A program made the position numbers and the translations under genes. This document shows positions 1 through 6,874 of a DNA stretch of 8,767 bases, piece after piece (the stretch's first letter is position 1; the number at the start of each line of letters is the position of its first letter). This stretch comes from Betaproteobacteria bacterium. GTDB taxonomy: Bacteria > Pseudomonadota > Gammaproteobacteria > Burkholderiales > Rhodocyclaceae. Location: contig JAGWUW010000083.1 of assembly GCA_028868235.1 (NCBI GenBank), positions 1-8,767 of the forward strand, given 5' to 3'. The notes below the pieces were generated by a model. It was given only the letters and a program-made list of their open reading frames with translations. It made no database searches and was not told the DNA's origin.

Positions 1-1
1 G

Positions 2-766
2 GAACTGAAGCGACTGGGGGTCAAGCTTTCGCTGGACGACTTCGGTACCGGTTACTCCTCGCTCGCTTACGTCTCACGCTTCCCATTCGACAAGATCAAG
101 ATCGATCAGAGCTTCGTCCGGGACATTATCGAAAACCCGGTCAACGCCGCGATTGCCACCGCCGCCATTGTCATGGCCCGCAGCCTGAACCTGTCCGTCC
201 TCGCCGAAGGAGTAGAAACCGAGGCCCAGGCAAAGTTCCTGCGCGGCCGGCACTGCGATGCGATGCAAGGCTACCTGTTCAGCCGCCCCCTGCCGGCCGA
301 TCAATTCGCCCCCCTGCTGCTCGACAAGAAGAATCTCCCCATTTTCGACGAGCCACGCGAGCAGGGGCAGACCCTGATGCTGGTTGACGACGAACCGAAC
401 ATCCTAAATTCCCTCAGCCGCCTGCTGCGCCGCGAGGGCTATCACATCATGACCGCCGAGTCACCAGCCGAAGCGTTTGAAAAGCTGGCCGTCCACCCGG
501 CGCAGGTAGTCATTTCGGACCAGCGCATGCCGACCATGTCGGGCACTGAATTCCTCTCCCGGGTACGCCAGCTCTACCCCAACACCGTACGCATGGTGCT
601 GACCGGCTATACCGATCTCGATTCAGTCACCGGTGCGATCAACCACGGCGCGGTATACAAGTTCCTGACCAAGCCATGGGATGACGATTTGCTGCGCGAG
701 CAGATTCGCGAAGCTTTCCGCATGGTCAAGAATATTCAGGGGATGCCCCCCCTGCCCCCTGCCTGA
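2..766 (+). CDS. EAL-domain c-di-GMP phosphodiesterase with C-terminal receiver domain (5'-truncated)
   Basis: The gene enters from the left edge already in frame, with first full codon at base 2 and 254 visible residues. Residues 1-107 are the C-terminal half of an EAL domain. The DDFGTG motif (12-17), the KIKID lysine (K33), the glutamate of LAEGVET (E69) and the GYLFSRPLP signature (90-98) are all present. The visible half of the c-di-GMP hydrolysis site is therefore intact; the EAL triplet itself lies off the window. Residues 124-240 form a receiver domain with acidic pair D129/D130, phosphoacceptor D173 in ISDQRMP, an LTGY switch threonine, and the lysine of FLTKPWDDD. A receiver after rather than before the EAL is the less common order. 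A GGDEF domain may lie upstream but cannot be seen. The protein probably lowers c-di-GMP under control of a partner kinase; the kinase encoded 5 bases downstream is the obvious candidate. The gene ends in a C-rich stretch coding PPLPPA. Confidence 0.93.
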   Translation, partial: ELKRLGVKLSLDDFGTGYSSLAYVSRFPFDKIKIDQSFVRDIIENPVNAAIATAAIVMARSLNLSVLAEGVETEAQAKFLRGRHCDAMQGYLFSRPLPADQFAPLLLDKKNLPIFDEPREQGQTLMLVDDEPNILNSLSRLLRREGYHIMTAESPAEAFEKLAVHPAQVVISDQRMPTMSGTEFLSRVRQLYPNTVRMVLTGYTDLDSVTGAINHGAVYKFLTKPWDDDLLREQIREAFRMVKNIQGMPPLPPA

Positions 767-771
767 GTACG

Positions 772-3700
772 ATGGGCAACCCGCTCCAGGCATTCCTACG
801 ATTGTTCCTGCCCCTATCGCTGGCGATTATGGGTGCTGCCTACCTATATATCGGCGCCCAGCGAGAAGCGCGGCTGAACGTCCTGAAGGCCGATGAAATG
901 CTCAGCGTCAAGCTCGGGGCCACCGTCCTCGACCGGCGAACGCAGATTGTCCGTAGCGACCTAGAATATCTGGCTCACCATAACGCCATCTTCGACTCGC
1001 CCAAATCAAATGGCGAGCCGGACCTGGTGCACATGGAACGCAGCCTCAAGGACTTCCTGCACTCTCGCCCGGTGTACGACAAGATGAGCTGGATCGATGC
1101 CAGCGGCCAGGAGCGTTTGCGGGTCAATATGCGAAATGGCCAACCGGTCAGCGAAGTCGGGGAAAATCTGCGGAGTAAGGCTGACAATCGCCACTTTATC
1201 GAAGCCATGCGCCTGCGGCCCGGAGAACAGTACCTTTCCCCAGCGGAACTGAGTACCGAAAACGGCGCCATCGAGCTCCCGCACAAACCTGTCATCCGTT
1301 TTGCCACCCCTCTGGCCGACAGCCAGGGCAAGACACGCGGCATTCTCATGCTGAACTATCTGGCGGACGAGATGCTGGCCTTTGTGGAAATGGCGACCCC
1401 CAGGGTACGCGACCGTTTGATGGTGCTAACCACCGCAGGCTATTTTATGCATTCGCCTACCCCCACGGACGACTGGGGTTTCATGTTCGATGACACTCAG
1501 CGCAGCCTACCATCACGTTTCCCGGATGTCTGGGCCAAGATGCAGGATGATCATGGCCAGTTTGTCGACGCTGACGGCTTGTGGACCTACCAGACGGTTT
1601 ACCCCCTGCTAGCCAACTACCGCAATATCTCGGACATCCACAGTACGCCGAGGCTGCCGCAAAATGCAGCCGAAGGGGCGCGCCGCTGGCGTGTCGCCAC
1701 ACGAATGCCGACTGACCGGCTGACCAGCCTGCTACGGGAGGGCGAACAGACGACCTACGCCTACCTCTTCGTGTTGCAACTGCTCCTGGCCGCCGGGGTA
1801 GCTGCACTGGTCAGGTCCGACGTCCGACAAAAAGCTACCGAACAACGGTTCAGGGTATTTTTCGACAATGCCATGGTCGGCATGGGAATCGTCACTCCAG
1901 ACGGCACCTGGCTGGCCGTCAACCCGGCACTCTGCGCTACGCTCGGGTGCGCTGCAGAAGACCTTCTGCATAAGCCCATGGACGACATCAGCCGCCCAGA
2001 CAATCCGGCAATCGCCGCCGGCCTGTTCGAACAGGCCATGCACAGCGAAGACGACGAGTACGAAGCAGAAAAACACTTCCAGCGAGCCGATGGACAGAGT
2101 CTGGACGTCTTCATTGCGACGCGTGTCATACGCAAACGCGATGGCAACCCCGACTATCTCCTGGTGGTGATCGACGACATTACGCAACGCGTGATCGCAG
2201 AACAGCAACGACAGAAGTCCCTGGAAACCTTGACCCGTTTCATCGATTATCTTCCCGGCATGGCCTACATCAAGGATAGCGAAACCCGGATTCTGGTCGC
2301 CAACAACCGTTTTCAGGAGATGCTCGGCCTGCCTCACCAGGAGGTCATCGGACGCCTGACCGAAGCGATATTTCCCGGCGATCTGGGGCGGCGCTTTGCC
2401 GCGGCGGATCGCCGTATCATGGCCAATGGCCAGGCTGAGATATTCGAGGAAAAACTTGGCGGCAAGGTGTACGAAACGATCAAGTTCCCCATTCCGCATG
2501 ACGACGCACCGTCGGAACTGGGTGGAATCACGATGGACATCACCCGACGCAAGCAAAACGAACAAATGCTGGCTCTGCAAACCAGCCGAGCCACCGCCCT
2601 GCTGGCCCTGCCCAGCCGCAGCCAGGAACTGGATGAGCAGGACTTCCTGACCTACGTTCTGGAAGTCGCCGGCGACCTGACCGGCAGCCCGTTCGCCTTC
2701 CTGTATTTTGTTACCCCGGAAGAAGACAACATCACGTTGGCCAATTGCCTGCCCGGCCGCCCCGGCCCCGGTAGCCTGTGCTCGTTATCAGCAGCAGGCA
2801 GTTGGGCCGATGCTGCCCGCCTGCAACACCCGGTCACAGTCAACGAGAGCATCACCCTCGACCCCGATATCCAGCCCTGTCTGGATCAGGTGGAGCTGAG
2901 TCGTCTGATAAGCGTCCCGATTCTCGACAACGACAAGGTCAGAATACTTATCGCCTTGGGCAACAAGGCTCTTCCCTATGGCGAATTCGACAGCGAAACC
3001 CTGCAACTGCTGGGCAATGAAACTTGGCGTATCGTTCGTCAGCAACGTGCCGACAATGCGCTGAAAATCGCCAACCAGGTAGTCAATGCCAGCCCGGTCG
3101 TCTGTTTCCGCTGGGCAGCAAGCGACGGGTGGCCGGTTGTCTTCGCCTCGGAAAATGTAGTGCAGTGGGGCTACTCGGCCGAAGAACTGCAGGCGGGCAA
3201 GCCGGCCTTTGCCGAACTACTTCATCCTGACGACCAGGCTCGCATCACCAACGAGGTTGCCGCCCATCGCGCTGCCGGCTGCACCGCTTACGAGCAGGAA
3301 TACCGGATCATCACCCGCGATAATCGAACAATCTGGGTCATGGACCGAACGACCGTCCGCCGAGACTCCAACGGCACTGCGCTTTTCTACGACGGAGTCC
3401 TGACCGATATCAGCGACCGGAAAATGCAGCAAATGGCGGTGGCAGCCAACCTCGCCGAGCAGAAGACGCTGAACAAGAAACTGGAAGAAGCCCACAACCA
3501 ACTGCTGCAATCCGAAAAAATGGCGTCTATCGGTCAGCTGGCAGCCGGGATCGCACATGAGCTGAACAACCCGATCGGCTTCGTGCACTCCAACCTGGGA
3601 ACGCTCGACGGCTATATCCGCGACCTGATGGAAATCATCGCCCGCTACGATGAACTGGCGCAAGCCAGTGAGAATCCGGCCTTCGTTGCCGTCAAGGCAC

Positions 3701-4320
3701 TGAAGGAAGAGCGGGATTTCAACTACATTGCCGAAGACATTGGCCAGTTGCTCAGCGAATCGAAAGAAGGCCTGTCGCGCGTGCGCAAGATAGTCCTCGA
3801 CCTGAAGAACTTCTCGCATGTCAGCGAACAGGAATGGCAATGGGCCGACCTGCACCAAGGGCTTGATTCGACGCTAAATATCGTCTGGAACGAGTTGAAA
3901 TACAAATGCCAGGTGATCAAGGAATATGGGGAACTGCCTAAGGTTCATTGCATGATTTCGCAACTGAACCAGGTGTTCATGAACCTTCTGGTCAACGCCG
4001 GCCATGCCATCGAGACAAAAGGCACCATTACAATCCATACATCGCTCCTGGATGACGGCCAGATCTGCATCGAGATTCGCGACACTGGCAAGGGAATCGC
4101 CCCAGAACATATGCAACGCATCTTTGAACCCTTCTTCACCACCAAGCCGGTCGGTAAGGGGACAGGGCTAGGCCTGTCGCTTTCTTATGGCATCGTGGAA
4201 AAACATCATGGGCGCATCGAAGTGGACAGCGTGCTCGGCCAGGGCAGCACCTTCCGCATTATCCTACCGGTCAATCAGACTGTCGCCCCATCCGGACCCT
4301 CAACGGAGATCTCTGCATGA
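772..4320 (+). CDS. Membrane multi-sensor histidine kinase (Cache-PAS-PAS-GAF-PAS-DHp-ATPase)
   Basis: This is an 1182-residue sensor kinase. A hydrophobic segment at about 9-28 and another at 329-347 bracket a periplasmic region of about 300 residues that resembles a double Cache ligand-binding domain (for example FIEAMR, then KPVIRFATPL followed by a GILMLNY strand). In the cytoplasm come PAS 1 (about 357-473), PAS 2 (486-592), a GAF-like domain (about 615-760), PAS 3 (768-884), each PAS ending in the usual DIT/DIS-R motif, and a short coiled coil (885-917). The kinase core has phosphoacceptor H929 in AHELNNPIGF, N-box N1071/N1075, DTGKG at 1104-1108, FEPFF at 1118-1122 and GKGTGLGL at 1128-1135, so it looks catalytically complete. 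The E-x-x-N after the histidine also fits phosphatase activity. It has no receiver of its own and so needs a separate partner; REC proteins flank it on both sides. ATG 772 is the only in-frame ATG after the stop at 682-684. It has no good ribosome site, and restart from the upstream stop is likely. The ligand is unknown. Confidence 0.95.
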   Translation: MGNPLQAFLRLFLPLSLAIMGAAYLYIGAQREARLNVLKADEMLSVKLGATVLDRRTQIVRSDLEYLAHHNAIFDSPKSNGEPDLVHMERSLKDFLHSRPVYDKMSWIDASGQERLRVNMRNGQPVSEVGENLRSKADNRHFIEAMRLRPGEQYLSPAELSTENGAIELPHKPVIRFATPLADSQGKTRGILMLNYLADEMLAFVEMATPRVRDRLMVLTTAGYFMHSPTPTDDWGFMFDDTQRSLPSRFPDVWAKMQDDHGQFVDADGLWTYQTVYPLLANYRNISDIHSTPRLPQNAAEGARRWRVATRMPTDRLTSLLREGEQTTYAYLFVLQLLLAAGVAALVRSDVRQKATEQRFRVFFDNAMVGMGIVTPDGTWLAVNPALCATLGCAAEDLLHKPMDDISRPDNPAIAAGLFEQAMHSEDDEYEAEKHFQRADGQSLDVFIATRVIRKRDGNPDYLLVVIDDITQRVIAEQQRQKSLETLTRFIDYLPGMAYIKDSETRILVANNRFQEMLGLPHQEVIGRLTEAIFPGDLGRRFAAADRRIMANGQAEIFEEKLGGKVYETIKFPIPHDDAPSELGGITMDITRRKQNEQMLALQTSRATALLALPSRSQELDEQDFLTYVLEVAGDLTGSPFAFLYFVTPEEDNITLANCLPGRPGPGSLCSLSAAGSWADAARLQHPVTVNESITLDPDIQPCLDQVELSRLISVPILDNDKVRILIALGNKALPYGEFDSETLQLLGNETWRIVRQQRADNALKIANQVVNASPVVCFRWAASDGWPVVFASENVVQWGYSAEELQAGKPAFAELLHPDDQARITNEVAAHRAAGCTAYEQEYRIITRDNRTIWVMDRTTVRRDSNGTALFYDGVLTDISDRKMQQMAVAANLAEQKTLNKKLEEAHNQLLQSEKMASIGQLAAGIAHELNNPIGFVHSNLGTLDGYIRDLMEIIARYDELAQASENPAFVAVKALKEERDFNYIAEDIGQLLSESKEGLSRVRKIVLDLKNFSHVSEQEWQWADLHQGLDSTLNIVWNELKYKCQVIKEYGELPKVHCMISQLNQVFMNLLVNAGHAIETKGTITIHTSLLDDGQICIEIRDTGKGIAPEHMQRIFEPFFTTKPVGKGTGLGLSLSYGIVEKHHGRIEVDSVLGQGSTFRIILPVNQTVAPSGPSTEISA
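4305..4309 (+). promoter_or_regulatory. Ribosome binding site of the REC/HD-GYP gene
   Basis: GGAGA lies 7 bases before ATG 4317, inside the last codons of the kinase gene. It supports the ATGA-overlap start rather than a later internal methionine. Confidence 0.6.
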
Positions 4321-5636
4321 GTGAACCCATCACTCCCCCCGCGACCCTACTGTTCGTCGACGACGAACCAGGAATTCTTTCCGCCCTCCGCCGCCTGTTC
4401 CGGCAATTCGGCTATCGCATCCTGGTCGCCGAAAGCGGGGCGCAAGGCTTGGTCGAGCTGGAAAAGACCCCAGTCGACCTGGTCATTTCCGACATGCGCA
4501 TGCCGGAAATGGACGGTGCCACCTTCCTCCGGCAAGTCCGCGAACGCTGGCCAGAGGCGATTCGCATCCTGCTCACCGGCTACGCCGACGTGACGTCCAC
4601 CATTGCCGCCATCAACGAAGGCGAAATCTATCGCTACATCTCGAAGCCCTGGGACGACAACGAGATCGTGAACGTAGTGCGCGAGGCACTGGAGCGGCAG
4701 AAACTGGAAGCGGAGAACCGCCGCCTGACGGCATTGACCCAGGCACAAAACGACGAACTGAAAAACCTCAACGCCAGTCTGGAGCAGAAGGTTGCCGAAC
4801 GAACCGCCGAACTGCAGCAGGCGCTGAGCTTCGTCGAACAAGCACATGGCGAACTGAAGAAATCATTCCTGACCAGCGTACAGGTCTTTGCCGGACTGGT
4901 CGAGCTGCGCAGCGGCCCGGCTGGCAGCCGCCTGGCCGGTCACGGCCGGCGTGTCGCTGACCAGGCCAGAACCCTGGCGCAGCGTCTTGGTCTGCCGGAC
5001 GCGGAGGTACAGAACATTACCCTGGCTGGCCTCCTCCACGATATCGGCAAGCTCGGTCTCCCTGACGATCTACTCGGCAAGCCGTACAACACGCTGACCC
5101 AGGACCAGCGGGCGATGGTCATGAAACATTCGGTGATCGGCCAAAATATTTTGATCGCCATCGAGAAATTCAAGGAGGCGGCGGTCTTGGTTCGCCACCA
5201 CCATGAATGCTTCGATGGCAGCGGCTATCCGGATCGGCTGTCCGGCATCGCCATCCCTCAGGGTAGCCGCATCCTGAGCGTGGTCAACGATTACGATGCG
5301 CTGCAGATCGGCACGCTGGTTCAACGCCCCCTGCGCACGGAGGAGGCGCAAGCTTACTTGATCGATAACCGTGGCAAGCGCTACGACCCGATGGTAGTCG
5401 ATGCCTTCATCAAGGTGCTCGCCGAGGCGCCGAAGAGCGGGCCGACCGAACTGCCGTTGCGTACCATGCACCTCAAGGGTGGCATGGTCCTCAGCCGCGA
5501 CCTCGCGCACCGCGATGGTTATCTACTGCTCGCGAAGGGCAGTGTGCTAACGGCCGACATCATCGGCCAGCTGGTCAAGCTAGAACAGAGCGAGAATCAC
5601 AACCTGACGCTCTACATCCGCCAGGAGGCAAAATGA
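4317..5636 (+). CDS. RpfG-like response regulator: receiver plus HD-GYP phosphodiesterase
   Basis: This 439-residue protein probably hydrolyses c-di-GMP in the cytoplasm in response to phosphorylation. The receiver (about 10-125) has D15/D16, phosphoacceptor D59 in ISDMRMP, T87 and K110 in ISKPWDD. A coiled coil (about 126-175) links it to an HD-GYP domain (about 180-370). Candidate metal ligands are E196, H209 and H241/D242 in LLHDIGK; the signature HHHECFDGSGYP lies at 294-305. At the last metal-binding aspartate, where typical members read A-D-x-x-D-A, this one reads V-N-D-Y-D-A (N324, D325), so that ligand is replaced or shifted by one residue. About 65 further residues (375-439) form a small C-terminal domain of unknown role. 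The start overlaps the kinase stop by ATGA, which makes that kinase the natural phosphodonor. The REC/HD-GYP family is known from Xanthomonas RpfG; activity here is inferred. Confidence 0.93.
   Translation: MSEPITPPATLLFVDDEPGILSALRRLFRQFGYRILVAESGAQGLVELEKTPVDLVISDMRMPEMDGATFLRQVRERWPEAIRILLTGYADVTSTIAAINEGEIYRYISKPWDDNEIVNVVREALERQKLEAENRRLTALTQAQNDELKNLNASLEQKVAERTAELQQALSFVEQAHGELKKSFLTSVQVFAGLVELRSGPAGSRLAGHGRRVADQARTLAQRLGLPDAEVQNITLAGLLHDIGKLGLPDDLLGKPYNTLTQDQRAMVMKHSVIGQNILIAIEKFKEAAVLVRHHHECFDGSGYPDRLSGIAIPQGSRILSVVNDYDALQIGTLVQRPLRTEEAQAYLIDNRGKRYDPMVVDAFIKVLAEAPKSGPTELPLRTMHLKGGMVLSRDLAHRDGYLLLAKGSVLTADIIGQLVKLEQSENHNLTLYIRQEAK
5623..5628 (+). promoter_or_regulatory. Strong ribosome binding site of the stand-alone REC gene
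   Basis: AGGAGG lies 4 bases before ATG 5633 and inside the end of the HD-GYP gene. It is the best Shine-Dalgarno match in the window and suggests that this small protein is made in larger amounts than its neighbours. Confidence 0.7.
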
Positions 5637-6199
5637 GCCGCATCATGATCGTGGACGATGAGGTGGAAATCCTCAAATCCTTGCGACGCCTGTTGCGCGT
5701 GGCACCATGCGCCTACGGCAACAAGACTTTCAACCTGGAAGTCGAGGCCTTCAACGTGCCGACCGAAGCGCTCGAACGTGCCCGTCACGAAGAGTTCGAC
5801 CTATTCATTAGCGACTTCCGGATGCCGGGCATGGATGGCATCGAATTCCTCAAGGGAACCAAGGAACTGCAGCCCGATGCCGCCCGCCTGATTCTGTCTG
5901 GCTACGCCGACCTCAATGCACTGGTCCGTGCGGTTAATGAGGTTGGTATCGAGCGCTTCATCGGCAAACCATGGAACGACTATGACCTGATGTCCGCCAT
6001 TGGCCAGGCACTGGCCCATCGCGAACTGCTGCTCGAAAACCGTCAGCTGGCCAATCTGGTTCGCCTGGAAATGGGCGACACGACGCAGGAGCAACTGGAA
6101 GTCGAGCGCCTGGAAGGGCTGGAACCCGGCATTACCGCGGTCAATTGGGGGCCGGACGGCTCGGTCCTCCTCGATCCCGAGTTTCAGATCAAAGATTAG
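5633..6199 (+). CDS. Stand-alone receiver-domain protein with an insertion and a C-terminal tail
   Basis: This 188-residue protein is mainly one receiver domain (1-125): D8/D9, phosphoacceptor D61 in ISDFRMPGMDG, S89 at the switch position (LSGY), and K112 in IGKPWND. Between the first helix and second strand it carries an extra segment around 24-35 (PCAYGNKTF), which makes the acidic-pair-to-phosphoacceptor distance 52 residues against 43 in the neighbouring HD-GYP regulator. After the receiver come a helix rich in Leu and Glu (about 115-152) and an acidic tail (153-188) containing WGPDGSVLL. No DNA-binding or enzyme domain is visible, so it probably acts by protein contact, either as a phosphate shuttle or sink or as an adaptor. 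It overlaps the HD-GYP gene by ATGA and is the last gene before the GTPase. A RomR-like role in recruiting the GTPase is possible but speculative. Receiver assignment is secure; function is not. Confidence 0.92.
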   Translation: MSRIMIVDDEVEILKSLRRLLRVAPCAYGNKTFNLEVEAFNVPTEALERARHEEFDLFISDFRMPGMDGIEFLKGTKELQPDAARLILSGYADLNALVRAVNEVGIERFIGKPWNDYDLMSAIGQALAHRELLLENRQLANLVRLEMGDTTQEQLEVERLEGLEPGITAVNWGPDGSVLLDPEFQIKD

Positions 6200-6200
6200 C

Positions 6201-6229
6201 GGCCTGCCCCAAATAACGAGCCCCAGGCC
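6201..6229 (+). repeat. Inverted repeat spanning the gap before the GTPase gene
   Basis: GGCCTG at 6201-6206 is the exact reverse complement of CAGGCC at 6224-6229, leaving a 17-base loop. The two arms start just after the preceding stop codon (one base between) and end directly against ATG 6230. The right arm covers the only purine-rich AGG near the start. There is no T tract, so it is not an intrinsic terminator. It could hinder ribosome access to the GTPase start, or it could be chance: the stem is short. Confidence 0.4.
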
Positions 6230-6874
6230 ATGCCCGAGCGCGACAACAACAGCCTGACCTTCAAACTGGTCTATTACGGGCCGGCACAGAGCGGCAAGAC
6301 GACCAATCTGCTGCGCCTACATGACCTGCTGGCGCCCGAACTCAAGGGCGAGCTAATGACAATGGAAACCAAGGATGATCGCACGCTGTTCTTCGATCTC
6401 CTGCCCTTGGGTTTCCGCGCACCTTCCGGGCTGCTGCTTAAATTCCGTCTGTTCACCGTTCCCGGCCAGGTCGCCCACGACGGGACACGCAAGGCCGTCC
6501 TGTCGCGCGCGGATGGCATCGTTTTCGTGGCAGACTCAGACCGCGCGCAGGAAACCAATAACGGCGAGTCCTTCCAAAGCATGGCTGAAAACTGCCATCG
6601 AGTCGGCCTCGATTTCGAGCAATTGCCGTTGGTCGTCGAGTTCAACAAATGCGACCTACCGACTGCCGTTCCCGAGTCAGAAATTCGTGAACGCTGGTCG
6701 TCGGCCCCTTGGCCGCTGGTCTTCACCGTTGCCATCAACGGCACCGGTGTCGAGGCCGCCTTCGAAACCTTGTTGCGGGCCGTGTATCGACGCCATGCCG
6801 ATAGCCTCGAACTGGCAACAGTGCATGACCTGAGCGAGGACGCCTTTGTCGTCGGCGCGCTGGGGCGAAAATGA
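6230..6874 (+). CDS. MglA-type small Ras-like GTPase
   Basis: This 214-residue soluble GTPase resembles MglA, the switch that sets polarity of motility machinery in Myxococcus and relatives. The P-loop reads YYGPAQSGKTTN (15-26, K23 and T24). The switch I region has DRTLFFDLLPL (50-60), with R51 aligning to the arginine that MglA uses in catalysis. Switch II has TVPGQ (76-80), Q80 matching MglA's catalytic glutamine. FVADSDRAQE (99-108) and the guanine-specificity motif FNKCDLP (138-144) follow. Relative to MglA of about 195 residues it has a somewhat longer C-terminus (about 190-214). ATG 6230 is the only start codon between the upstream in-frame stop and the P-loop; the next Met (43) would delete the nucleotide site. 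No strong ribosome site precedes it. Its stop overlaps the following kinase start by ATGA. No MglB/roadblock GAP gene is seen in the window. The family call is firm; a motility role is inferred. Confidence 0.93.
   Translation: MPERDNNSLTFKLVYYGPAQSGKTTNLLRLHDLLAPELKGELMTMETKDDRTLFFDLLPLGFRAPSGLLLKFRLFTVPGQVAHDGTRKAVLSRADGIVFVADSDRAQETNNGESFQSMAENCHRVGLDFEQLPLVVEFNKCDLPTAVPESEIRERWSSAPWPLVFTVAINGTGVEAAFETLLRAVYRRHADSLELATVHDLSEDAFVVGALGRK

Noticed and set aside
746..760. Programmed -1 frameshift signal at the C-rich end of the EAL-REC gene
   Set aside because: The zero-frame context does not give a standard X XXY YYZ heptamer and no downstream pseudoknot is evident; kept only as a low-interest observation.
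1732..2580. Long open frame on the minus strand (282 codons)
   Set aside because: It lies entirely opposite the PAS region of the large kinase, and its translation shows no recognisable family. Open antisense frames are common opposite GC-rich genes.
772..4320. Hybrid kinase with its own receiver
   Set aside because: The sequence after the ATPase domain is only about 20 residues of tail; no receiver is fused, and the next receiver starts in a separate overlapping gene.
6201..6229. Intrinsic terminator between the REC and GTPase genes
   Set aside because: The stem is only 6 bp with a 17-base loop and no T tract follows; the genes on both sides look co-transcribed.
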